From Actinomycetes bacterium (lineage in GTDB: Bacteria > Actinomycetota > Actinomycetes > Actinomycetales > Microbacteriaceae), in assembly GCA_029779645.1 (NCBI GenBank), contig JAKPAC010000012.1, forward strand, positions 62,001 through 126,000: 64,000 nucleotides of DNA. The letters run 5' to 3'. Under the pieces are notes generated by a model. The model ran no database searches and was not told where the DNA came from. It saw only the letters and a program-made list of their open reading frames with translations. Below, one piece after another: positions 55,258-64,000 of this stretch. The stretch's first letter is position 1; each line of letters starts with the position of its first letter. Position numbers and translations under genes: made by a program.

Positions 55258-55580
55258 GCGCGACGCGCGCCTGCGCACTGTCCGAGCTCGAGGAGAACAC
55301 GGCGAAGCGGGTCGTGATCGGCGGCGTCCCCATCGCCGTCGTGCTCGACTCGAACGGCGAGGTGCACGCCATCGGCGACACCTGCACGCACGGAGAGGTC
55401 TCGCTCTCGGAGGGCTTCGTCGAAGACGGGCTCCTCGAGTGCTGGGCCCACGGCTCGCAGTTCTCGCTGACCACCGGCATCCCTCAGAACCTCCCGGCGT
55501 TCGAGCCGGTTCCCGTATTCGTGGTCGAGATCGTCGGGGACGACGTGATGATCGACCACACAAAGACCAAGGAAGTGTGA
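55254..55580 (+). CDS. Rieske-type non-heme ferredoxin
   Basis: GDTCTHGEVSLSEGFVEDGLLECWAHGSQFSL (CxH...CxxH). Confidence 0.92.
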   Translation: MSATRACALSELEENTAKRVVIGGVPIAVVLDSNGEVHAIGDTCTHGEVSLSEGFVEDGLLECWAHGSQFSLTTGIPQNLPAFEPVPVFVVEIVGDDVMIDHTKTKEV

Positions 55581-55583
55581 CTC

Positions 55584-56381
<798 letters not shown>

Positions 56382-56390
56382 GCTGGCATC

Positions 56391-56720
56391 ATGACCGCCA
56401 CGCTTGCACCGGAGAGGTATGACGAGATTCAGGAAGCCCTGAAGGACGTCATGGATCCCGAGCTCGGCATCAACGTCGTCGACCTCGGCCTCATCTACGA
56501 CCTGGGCTGGGACGAGGAGAACGACGCGCTCGTGATCCACATGACGCTCACCAGCGCGGGCTGCCCCCTGACCGACGTGATCGAGGAGCAGACCGCGCAG
56601 TCGCTCGATAACGTCGTCGAGCGCTTCCGCATCAACTGGGTGTGGATGCCGCCGTGGGGCCCCGAGCGGATCACCGACGACGGCCGCGAGATGATGCGCG
56701 CCCTCGGATTCTCGATCTGA
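56391..56720 (+). CDS. Metal-sulfur cluster biosynthetic enzyme (MIP18/PaaD-like, SufT)
   Basis: EALKDVMDPELGINVVDLGLIYDL; HMTLTSAGCPLTDVIEEQ. Confidence 0.93.
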   Translation: MTATLAPERYDEIQEALKDVMDPELGINVVDLGLIYDLGWDEENDALVIHMTLTSAGCPLTDVIEEQTAQSLDNVVERFRINWVWMPPWGPERITDDGREMMRALGFSI

Positions 56721-56737
56721 CTCGCGCTCGTACGCTG

Positions 56738-56780
56738 CACGACGCTGCCCCGTGCCACCTCGGCACGGGGCAGCGTCGTG
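56738..56780 (+). terminator. Terminator of suf operon
   Basis: Perfect 19-bp arms cacgacgctgccccgtgcc / ggcacggggcagcgtcgtg, loop acctc. Confidence 0.8.
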
Positions 56781-56841
56781 CTCTGTGTCGCCAGGCGTCG
56801 GCCCCGCAGCCCGCCCCGGGCACGACGGCTACACTTGCCGG

Positions 56842-58002
56842 GTGAGCGCACTTCCCCTGAAAGCCCTGCCCATCGATCAGCTTCGGCAACGCTCGAGCAC
56901 GAAATGGCGCACCCATCCGGCCGATGTGCTCCCGCTGTTCGTCGCCGAGACGGACTTCCCGCTCGCGCCCGCCATCACCGCGACCCTCGCACGCGCGGTC
57001 GAGCTCGGCGACACCGGCTATACGCCGCCGCAGCCGGGCATCCGCGAGGCGTTCACCGACTTCGCGCAACGCCGTTTCGGCTGGACCGTCAACCCGGCCC
57101 GAATCCGCACGACCTGCGACGTGATGATGGGCGTGGTCGAGCTGCTGCGCCGCGTGATCGAGCCCGGCGACCGCGTGATCACCAATCCGCCCGTGTACCC
57201 GCCGTTCGAGATGTGCGTCGAGGAGGCCGGGGGTGTTGTCGACCGCGTGCCGCTGCGTGAGAGCGCCGCCGGGTGGGAGCTCGATCTCGCGGGCATCGAG
57301 GCGTCGCTCGCTGCGGGCGCGCGTGCGGTGCTGCTGTGCAACCCCCACAACCCCACGGGCACGGTGCACTCACGCGAGCACCTTGCCGCGCTCGCCGAGC
57401 TGGCCGAGCGCTACGGGGCCTCCGTGGTGAGCGACGAGATTCACGCGCCATCGACGCAGCCGGGTGCCGCCTTCGTGCCGTTCGTCAGCGTCTCGGATGC
57501 CGCGGCGCGGGTGGGCTTCGCCGTCACGAGCGCGAGCAAGGCGTTCAATCTGGCCGGCCTGAAGTGCGCGCTCATCGTGACCGCCGGCGACGGGCCCACC
57601 GCGATCGTGGACGGGCTGCCGCCCGAGGTCGAGTGGCGCACCGGGCTCTTCGGCGCGATGGCCGCCGTGGCCGCGTTCGCCCCGGAGAGCGATGCGTGGC
57701 TCGACAGCCTGCTGGCCGCCCTCGACGAGAACCGGCGCCTCCTCGCACAGCTGCTGGAGGAGCACCTCCCGGGCGCGCGCTACCGGATTCCCGACGCGGG
57801 CTTCCTCGCCTGGGTCGACCTCGGCGCGCTGGGCTGGGGTGACGATCCCTCGGCGAGAATTCTCGAAGAGGCTCGGGTCGCGTTCAACCCCGGACCGAGC
57901 TTCGGACCCGAGGGCGCCGGCTACGTGCGGATCAATTTCGGCTGCTCGCCCGAGGTGCTGCGCGAGGCCGTCGCGCGCGCGGGCGCGCTGCTGCGGGCGT
58001 GA
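56842..58002 (+). CDS. MalY/PatB-family PLP aminotransferase / C-S lyase
   Basis: RSSTKWRTHPADVLPLFVAETDFPLAPAITATL; LLCNPHNPTGTVHSREHLAALAEL; VTSASKAFNLAGLKCALIV; GTG start. Confidence 0.88.
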   Translation: MSALPLKALPIDQLRQRSSTKWRTHPADVLPLFVAETDFPLAPAITATLARAVELGDTGYTPPQPGIREAFTDFAQRRFGWTVNPARIRTTCDVMMGVVELLRRVIEPGDRVITNPPVYPPFEMCVEEAGGVVDRVPLRESAAGWELDLAGIEASLAAGARAVLLCNPHNPTGTVHSREHLAALAELAERYGASVVSDEIHAPSTQPGAAFVPFVSVSDAAARVGFAVTSASKAFNLAGLKCALIVTAGDGPTAIVDGLPPEVEWRTGLFGAMAAVAAFAPESDAWLDSLLAALDENRRLLAQLLEEHLPGARYRIPDAGFLAWVDLGALGWGDDPSARILEEARVAFNPGPSFGPEGAGYVRINFGCSPEVLREAVARAGALLRA

Positions 58003-59366
58003 GCGCCGGCGCCGCGTCGGGGCCTGTCTCTGTCTGGCGCGGGGCGTACGCCGCGGTGACGCTCGGCGCCGTGGCGCTCGTGTTTCTCGCGGCGCTGCAG
58101 TCACTCGCGGTCACGACGGTGATGCCGATCGTGAGCGAGGAGCTTGACGGCGCGTCGCTGTACGCCGTCGCGTTCGCGGGAACGCTGGCGACGAGCGTGA
58201 TCGGCATGGTCGCCGCGGGCGCCTGGGCCGACCGGTCGAGCCCGCTGAAGCCGCTCACCGCCGCCGTGGTGCTGTTCGTGCTCGGCCTCATCATGGCGGG
58301 GGCCGCGGCATCCATGCCCATGCTCGTCGCCGGCCGGCTCATCCAGGGGCTCGGCGTGGGCGGGCAGACCGTCTCGCTCTACGTCATCGTCGCGCGCGTC
58401 TACCCGCAGCCGCTGCACGGCCGCGTGTTCGCCGCATTCTCGGCCGCATGGGTGATCCCCTCGCTTGTCGGCCCGTTCCTCGCGGGCGCGGTCACCGAGT
58501 ACCTGCACTGGCGCTGGGTGTTCCTCGGCGTCGCGGGTCTCACGACCGCCGCGTTCGTCGTGGTCGCCGTGCGGCTGAGCGGTCGCGATCTGCACACCGA
58601 TGATCCGGCGGGCGGCGGCACCGCCAAGCGGCTGGCCCTGGCCGTGCTCGTCGCCGCGAGCGCCCTGACGCTCAGTCTCTCCGGCGAGCTCGGCAGCTGG
58701 GCCTGGGCGGGTGTGCTCGTCTCGCTGGTGGTGATGGCCATCGTGATTCGGCCGCTGCTGCCGCGCCGCGCGCTGCGGGCCGGGCGCGGCCTGCCGAGCG
58801 TCGTGCTCATGCGCGGGCTCATCGCGGGCGCGCTCTTCGGCGCCGAGATCTACGTGCCGTACCTCCTGATCGCCGAGTACGCGTTCTCGCCGACGTGGGC
58901 GGGGCTCGGACTCACCGCCGCGGCGCTCACCTGGGCGGCGGCCGCGGAGGTGCAGGGCCGGTTCGGCGATCGCCTGGGCAACACGAGGATCACCCTGATC
59001 GGCACCGCGCAGCTGCTCGCCGCCGTGCTGCTGAGCGCGGCGACGGCGGCGTTCGAGCTGAGCCCGGCCGTGATGATCGCGGGCTGGGCGCTGTCGGGCT
59101 CGGGCATGGGGCTGATGTATCCGCGGCTCACGGTGCTGACGCTCGCGTACTCGACGCCGCAGAACCAGGGCTTCAACTCTTCGGCCCTCTCGATCGCCGA
59201 CTCGATCGGCTCCGCGTCGACCATGGCGATCATGGGCGTGGTGTTCACCTCGCTTGTGGGCACGGGTGCCGGATTCACGGTCGTGTTCCTGATCTCGGCC
59301 GTGCTCGCCGTGATCGCGCTGATTCCCGGGCTGCGCCTCGGGCACGCGGCAGAGACGCAGCCGTAG
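57999..59366 (+). CDS. MFS transporter
   Basis: About 14 hydrophobic segments, GAWADRSSPLKPLTAAV, LIQGLGVGGQTVSLYVIVARVYP. Confidence 0.9.
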   Translation: MSAGAASGPVSVWRGAYAAVTLGAVALVFLAALQSLAVTTVMPIVSEELDGASLYAVAFAGTLATSVIGMVAAGAWADRSSPLKPLTAAVVLFVLGLIMAGAAASMPMLVAGRLIQGLGVGGQTVSLYVIVARVYPQPLHGRVFAAFSAAWVIPSLVGPFLAGAVTEYLHWRWVFLGVAGLTTAAFVVVAVRLSGRDLHTDDPAGGGTAKRLALAVLVAASALTLSLSGELGSWAWAGVLVSLVVMAIVIRPLLPRRALRAGRGLPSVVLMRGLIAGALFGAEIYVPYLLIAEYAFSPTWAGLGLTAAALTWAAAAEVQGRFGDRLGNTRITLIGTAQLLAAVLLSAATAAFELSPAVMIAGWALSGSGMGLMYPRLTVLTLAYSTPQNQGFNSSALSIADSIGSASTMAIMGVVFTSLVGTGAGFTVVFLISAVLAVIALIPGLRLGHAAETQP

Positions 59367-59447
59367 CCACCCCGACGGCCTCGCCTATACTTGAGGGCTG
59401 ACCATCGGTCACGCCTCCTCTTCCTCAAACTGAAACGGACGTCTGCT

Positions 59448-61046
59448 GTGCTCGCCGTGCACGATCTCGAAATCCGCGTGGGTGCCCGCGTGCTCATGTC
59501 GGATGTCTCGTTCCGCGTCAGCGCCGGCGACAAGGTGGGGCTGGTGGGGCGCAACGGCGCCGGCAAGACCACCCTCACCAAGGTGCTGGCGGGCGATCTG
59601 CTGCCCTCCGACGGCAAGGTCGAGACCTCGGGCGAGCTCGGCTACCTGCCCCAGGACCCGCGCAGCGGCAACCCAGACGACCTCGCCCGCACACGGATCC
59701 TCGACGCCCGCGGACTCGGGCAGCTCTCGATCGGGATGCAGGAGGCATCCATCGCCATGGGCGACAGCGACCCGGACGTCGCGGCAGCGGCGATGCGCCG
59801 CTACGGTGCGCTCACCGAGCGGTTCGAGGCGCTCGGCGGCTACGCGGCCGAGGCGGAGGCGGCATCGATCGCGAACAACCTCTCGCTGCCCGACCGCATC
59901 CTGAACCAGCCTCTCAGCACTCTCTCGGGCGGTCAGCGCCGCCGCATCGAGCTCGCGCGCATCCTGTTCTCGGATGCCGAGTCGATGATCCTCGACGAGC
60001 CGACCAACCACCTGGACGCCGACAGCGTCGTGTGGCTGCGCGATTTCCTGAAGAGCTACAAGGGCGGCCTGATCGTGATCAGCCACGATGTCGAGCTTGT
60101 GGGCGAGACGGTGAACCGCGTGTTCTACCTCGACGCGAACCGCCAGGTGATCGACGTCTACAACATGGGCTGGAAGCACTATCTGCGCCAGCGCGCCGCC
60201 GACGAGGAGCGGCGCAAGAAGGAGCGCGTCAACGTCGAGAAGAAGGCGACCCAGCTGCAGCTGCAGGCCGCGCGCTTCGGGGCGAAGGCATCGAAGGCGG
60301 CCGCGGCGCACCAGATGGTCGCGCGCGCCGAGAAGATGCTCGCGGGCCTCGACGACGTGCGCCAGGTCGAGCGGGTGGCGAAGCTGCGCTTCCCCAAGCC
60401 CGCACCCTGCGGCCGGACTCCGCTGGCCGCGAGCGGACTGTCGAAGTCGTACGGCTCGCTCGAGATCTTCACCGACGTCGACCTCGCGATCGATCGCGGG
60501 TCGAAGGTCGTCGTGCTGGGCCTCAACGGCGCCGGCAAGACAACGCTGCTGCGCATCCTCGCCGGCGTCGACCAGCCCGACACCGGGGGAGTGGAGCCCG
60601 GTCACGGGCTCAAGATCGGCTACTACGCGCAGGAGCACGAGAACCTCGACGTGACCCGCTCGGTGCTCGAGAACATGGTCGCCGCCGCGCCGCACATCAC
60701 CGCGACCGAGGCCCGCAAGGTGCTCGGCTCGTTCCTGTTCACCGGCGACGACGTGCTCAAGCCCGCCGGCGTGCTCTCGGGCGGCGAGAAGACCCGGCTC
60801 TCGCTCGCGACGCTCGTGGTCTCGTCTGCGAACGTGCTGCTGCTGGACGAGCCGACCAACAACCTCGACCCCGCGTCGCGCGAGGAGATCCTCGACGCAC
60901 TCGCGCACTACGAGGGCTCGGTGGTGCTCGTCAGCCACGACGAGGGTGCCGTCGCCGCGCTGAACCCGGAGCGGGTGCTGATCCTCCCCGATGGGGTCGA
61001 GGATCACTGGAGCGCCGAGTACCTCGAGCTCATCGAGCTGGCCTAG
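59448..61046 (+). CDS. ABC-F family ATP-binding cassette protein
   Basis: Two ATP-binding cassettes (GRNGAGKTTLTKVL, GLNGAGKTTLLRIL), LSGGQRRRIELARIL, LSGGEKTRLSLATLV, no TM segments. Confidence 0.92.
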   Translation: MLAVHDLEIRVGARVLMSDVSFRVSAGDKVGLVGRNGAGKTTLTKVLAGDLLPSDGKVETSGELGYLPQDPRSGNPDDLARTRILDARGLGQLSIGMQEASIAMGDSDPDVAAAAMRRYGALTERFEALGGYAAEAEAASIANNLSLPDRILNQPLSTLSGGQRRRIELARILFSDAESMILDEPTNHLDADSVVWLRDFLKSYKGGLIVISHDVELVGETVNRVFYLDANRQVIDVYNMGWKHYLRQRAADEERRKKERVNVEKKATQLQLQAARFGAKASKAAAAHQMVARAEKMLAGLDDVRQVERVAKLRFPKPAPCGRTPLAASGLSKSYGSLEIFTDVDLAIDRGSKVVVLGLNGAGKTTLLRILAGVDQPDTGGVEPGHGLKIGYYAQEHENLDVTRSVLENMVAAAPHITATEARKVLGSFLFTGDDVLKPAGVLSGGEKTRLSLATLVVSSANVLLLDEPTNNLDPASREEILDALAHYEGSVVLVSHDEGAVAALNPERVLILPDGVEDHWSAEYLELIELA

Positions 61047-61100
61047 CACCGGCCACCGGGGCTCGACGGCACGGTCGTTCGGCCGCCGCTGGCGGCGCGC

Positions 61101-61168
61101 GCGGCGCGCATCCGCCGGGCGCGGCGCGCATCCGCCGGGCGCGGCGCGCATCCGCCGGGCGCGGCGCG
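61101..61168. repeat. 20-bp direct tandem repeat, 3 full copies + partial
   Basis: gcggcgcgcatccgccgggc x3 (61101-61160), then gcggcgcg. Confidence 0.97.
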
Positions 61169-61184
61169 GTGCTGCTCCGGTGCG

Positions 61185-62141
61185 CTACTGTTCGTGTGCG
61201 TCGAGGATGGCGTCCTCATCGACCGAGTCGCGGTCGCGCCGGCGCTTCTGGCGGCGCATGTTCGGCAGGGCGCGCGTGGGCGTGACCGGCTCGGGCTCAC
61301 CCGAGGCGGCGCGCGCGGCGGCAGCGGCGGCCGCATCGGCCGCATCCTCGCGATTGTGGCGGATCTCGCTGCGGATCACGTAGCCGATGAAGATGAACCC
61401 CATGATGGCGAAGAGGATCCACTGGATCGCGTACGACAGGTGCGGACCGGGGTCTGCGCTGGGCGGATCGGGGATGCGGGCGCGCTCGGCTTCGACGCTC
61501 TCAGAGACCAGCAGGCCGTAGGCGCTCGCGATCGTGTCGGGGCCGGTGATCTCGGCGACGGCGGGCAGGTGGATGGTCGGCACCTGGCCCTCCGGGGCGC
61601 TGCGGCCAGAGGGCGGCAGCGGCTCGCTCGGGCGCAGGCGAACCTCGACCTGCACTGGACCTGCCGGGGGAGCGGGAATCGCGTCCGGGAGCGGCTGCGT
61701 GCGTCCAGGGGGCAGCCAGCCGCGGTTCACGATCAGCACGCGACCGTCGTCGAGCCGGAACGGCTCGAGCACCTCGTAGGCCGAGCTGCCGCCGTGCGCG
61801 CGATTGCGCACGAGCACCTGGTCATCGTGCATGTACTCGCCACGCAGGGTCACCGGGCGCCATTCGTCGGCCGGGTCGAACGCGCCGTCCTGGCCGATCA
61901 CCTCGTCGAGCGGCACGGGCGACCGCTCGTAGTTGCTCGCGACGAGGTCGAGCTGCACCGAGCGCTCGGCGTTGCGGCTGAACTGCCAGTCCGAGAGGAA
62001 CACGCACACGATCGCGAAGACGACCGCGAGCGCACCGTAGGCGCTCCAGCGAACGGCCCGCGCCCGGCGGTTCTGGGCGGGGGTGCGGGGCACCGGGGCG
62101 GCCTCGGGCGACTCGTCGCCCGACATCCGGGGTGTCGTCAT
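61185..62141 (-). CDS. SURF1 family cytochrome oxidase biogenesis protein
   Basis: FLSDWQFSRNAERSVQLDLV...WRPVTLRGEYMHDDQVLVRNRAHGGSSAYEVLEPFRLDDGRVLIVNRGWLPPG. Confidence 0.92.
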   Translation of the reverse strand: MTTPRMSGDESPEAAPVPRTPAQNRRARAVRWSAYGALAVVFAIVCVFLSDWQFSRNAERSVQLDLVASNYERSPVPLDEVIGQDGAFDPADEWRPVTLRGEYMHDDQVLVRNRAHGGSSAYEVLEPFRLDDGRVLIVNRGWLPPGRTQPLPDAIPAPPAGPVQVEVRLRPSEPLPPSGRSAPEGQVPTIHLPAVAEITGPDTIASAYGLLVSESVEAERARIPDPPSADPGPHLSYAIQWILFAIMGFIFIGYVIRSEIRHNREDAADAAAAAAARAASGEPEPVTPTRALPNMRRQKRRRDRDSVDEDAILDAHEQ

Positions 62142-62146
62142 CGCAC

Positions 62147-62377
62147 TCACGACGCGTCCTCCTCCAACGGCTCGACCGCGACCGGAAAGTCGCGGGCGCG
62201 CAGGTACTCGGAAAGAAACGCGACGTGCGCCTCGCACGCGGTCCAGATCTTGCGTCGGTCCTCGGCGTGGATGCGCGGATTGCGCCAGACCACGGCCCAG
62301 ACCGCGTCATCGGTGCAGCCGCTGCGTGCGCAGCGGCGCTGCCCGGCCTCGCCGCCGAAGAGGTCACCGGTCGTCAT
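62147..62377 (-). CDS. Small conserved hypothetical protein (76 aa)
   Basis: RRCARSGCTDDAVWAVVWRNPRIHAEDRRKIWTACEAHVAFLSEYLRARDFP; Cys pairs; overlaps upstream gene by 4 nt. Confidence 0.75.
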   Translation of the reverse strand: MTTGDLFGGEAGQRRCARSGCTDDAVWAVVWRNPRIHAEDRRKIWTACEAHVAFLSEYLRARDFPVAVEPLEEDAS

Positions 62378-62868
62378 GGCGTCGGGCGCTCCGGGGCTTC
62401 AGCGCTCGGCTCGCCGGCGCTCGCTCCGGTGTCGGCGTCCCCGCCGCGGTCCGTGCCCGATGGCTCGCCCGCCGCACCCGGGTCGTACTCGGGTGCCCAC
62501 ACGCGCTCACGCGGCTGCGCGGGCTTCGGGGGCGTTGCCTCGGTGATGCGGATGACCTGATGCCCGGCATCGGGCGCCGGGGTCGCGGCGTCGGGCGCGG
62601 GCGTCACGGTCGAGGGGAGCGCCTGATTCGGCGACTCCGCCGCGCTCGGCGGGGGCTGGGAGCCGACGTTCGCGACCATCACCGCGATGTAGGGCAGAAA
62701 CACTGCGCCGATCGCGAGCAGCCAGGTGTGCCAGCCGTAGGGCGTGATCAGCAGCACGAGCAGGAAGCACACGATGCGCACCGTCATCAGGATGACGTAG
62801 TTGCGAAAACGCGCGCTCGACTCGTCGCGCGGCGCGCGCGGCAGGGAGGTCGCAGACGGAGTTTTCAC
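62374..62868 (-). CDS. DUF3099-like membrane protein
   Basis: RFRNYVILMTVRIVCFLLVLLITPYGWHTWLLAIGAVFLPYIAVMVAN. Confidence 0.85.
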   Translation of the reverse strand: MKTPSATSLPRAPRDESSARFRNYVILMTVRIVCFLLVLLITPYGWHTWLLAIGAVFLPYIAVMVANVGSQPPPSAAESPNQALPSTVTPAPDAATPAPDAGHQVIRITEATPPKPAQPRERVWAPEYDPGAAGEPSGTDRGGDADTGASAGEPSAEAPERPTP

Positions 62869-63018
62869 GGTGCCTCCAGCCTACGCCGCTCGCGGGATGC
62901 TGGAGTCCCCGCGCCGCTGCCGGGTGCCGTCGCATCCACTCAGTAGGCTTGGTGCCGCACCGCGCGCGACCGCACGCGTCGTGCGTGCCCCTGGATTCCC
63001 GAAGAAAGCAGCACACCC

Positions 63019-63729
63019 ATGGCAACCGATCGCGTCGTTCTTGTCACCGGAGGCAACCGGGGGATTGGCTTTGCCATCGCCGAGCGCTTCATCGCCGAGG
63101 GGTACAAGGTGGCGGTCACCGCACGTTCGGGCGAGGGCCCCGCGGGCTCGCTGACCGTCCGGGCCGAGGTCACCGACGCCGCCTCCGTGGACGCCGCGTT
63201 CACCGAGGTCGAGGCGAAGCTCGGCCCCGTCGAGGTGCTGGTCGCGAACGCCGGCATCACGAAGGACACGCTGCTCATGCGCATGAGCGAGGACGACTTC
63301 GACAGCGTGGTCGATACGAACCTGGGCGGAACCTTCCGCGTCGTCAAGCGCGCATCGAAGGGGATGCTGCGCGCCCGCTTCGGGCGGATCGTGCTGATCT
63401 CGAGCGTCGTGGGACTGTACGGCTCGGCCGGGCAGGTGAACTACTCGGCCTCGAAGAGCGGGCTCGTGGGATTCGCGCGCTCGCTCACCCGCGAGCTCGG
63501 CGCGCGCGGAATCACCACGAACGTGGTGGCGCCCGGCTTCATCGAGACCGACATGACGGCGGCCCTGCCCGAGGCGACGCAGGCCGAGTACAAGCGCAAC
63601 ATCCCCGCGGGTCGCTTCGCCTCGCCGGACGAGGTCGCCGGGGTGGTCGCCTGGCTCGCGGGCGATGACGCCGCGTACATCTCGGGCGCGGTGATCCCGG
63701 TCGACGGCGGACTCGGGATGGGGCACTAG
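63019..63729 (+). CDS. fabG: 3-oxoacyl-ACP reductase FabG-like SDR
   Basis: VVLVTGGNRGIGFAIAERF; GQVNYSASKSGLVGFARSLTRELGARGITTNVVAPGFIETDMTAALP. Confidence 0.93.
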   Translation: MATDRVVLVTGGNRGIGFAIAERFIAEGYKVAVTARSGEGPAGSLTVRAEVTDAASVDAAFTEVEAKLGPVEVLVANAGITKDTLLMRMSEDDFDSVVDTNLGGTFRVVKRASKGMLRARFGRIVLISSVVGLYGSAGQVNYSASKSGLVGFARSLTRELGARGITTNVVAPGFIETDMTAALPEATQAEYKRNIPAGRFASPDEVAGVVAWLAGDDAAYISGAVIPVDGGLGMGH

Positions 63730-63750
63730 CGAGAACGCCCCGCCCCGCTC

Positions 63751-64000
63751 CTACGGGAGCAGCGGGATGACCTCGCGCAGGTCGACCGGGCCGATCACGA
63801 GGTCGGCCTGCGCGCGCACGGCGGGCTTCGCATTGAACGCGAGGCCGAGTCCCGCCGCCGCCATCATGCGCAGATCGTTCGCACCGTCGCCGATCGCGAT
63901 AGTGCGCGCCGGGTCGACGCCGTGCTCGGCTGCCCAGGCGAGCAGCTGCGCAGCCTTGGCCGATGCGTCCACGATCTCGCCGTCGACGGTGCCGCTCAGC
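63751..64000 (-). CDS. serB: Phosphoserine phosphatase (partial, runs off window)
   Basis: [60 protein letters not shown]. Confidence 0.88.
   Translation of the reverse strand, partial: LSGTVDGEIVDASAKAAQLLAWAAEHGVDPARTIAIGDGANDLRMMAAAGLGLAFNAKPAVRAQADLVIGPVDLREVIPLLP

Overview
This 64 kb window of high-GC actinobacterial DNA looks like chromosome from a Microbacteriaceae-like organism. That placement is inferred from gene content and order; no search was run. Most of it is a conserved housekeeping backbone: rpsA; coaE-uvrB ... uvrA-uvrC-rapZ-whiA; sod; gap-pgk-tpiA-secG-rbpA; a pentose-phosphate cluster tkt-tal-pgi-zwf-opcA-pgl divergent from ctaB; ctaA; sufB-sufD-Rieske-sufC-paaD; an ABC-F protein; SURF1; fabG; and a partial serB. 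I saw no rRNA, tRNA, CRISPR array, transposase or prophage. No fully convincing new system stands out. The best loci for follow-up are: (1) an OhrR/MarR-type regulator overlapping a 1029-aa Ski2/Hel308-like helicase, inserted between uvrB and uvrA; (2) an uncharacterised HxD...H oxygenase-like protein with a DtxR/iron-box-like palindrome upstream, divergent from a solitary DUF262/DUF1524 (GmrSD-like) protein; (3) a histidine kinase overlapping a membrane protein with a degenerate GGDEF-like domain, convergent with an OmpR-type regulator; (4) a multi-helix 5' leader candidate upstream of rpsA; (5) a 480-bp intergenic island with a 15-bp-arm hairpin and a G-quadruplex motif; (6) a VanZ-RDD gene with an in-frame TGA. 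All coordinates come from reading the sequence and the supplied ORF track. Family names come from motif recognition, not database searches.
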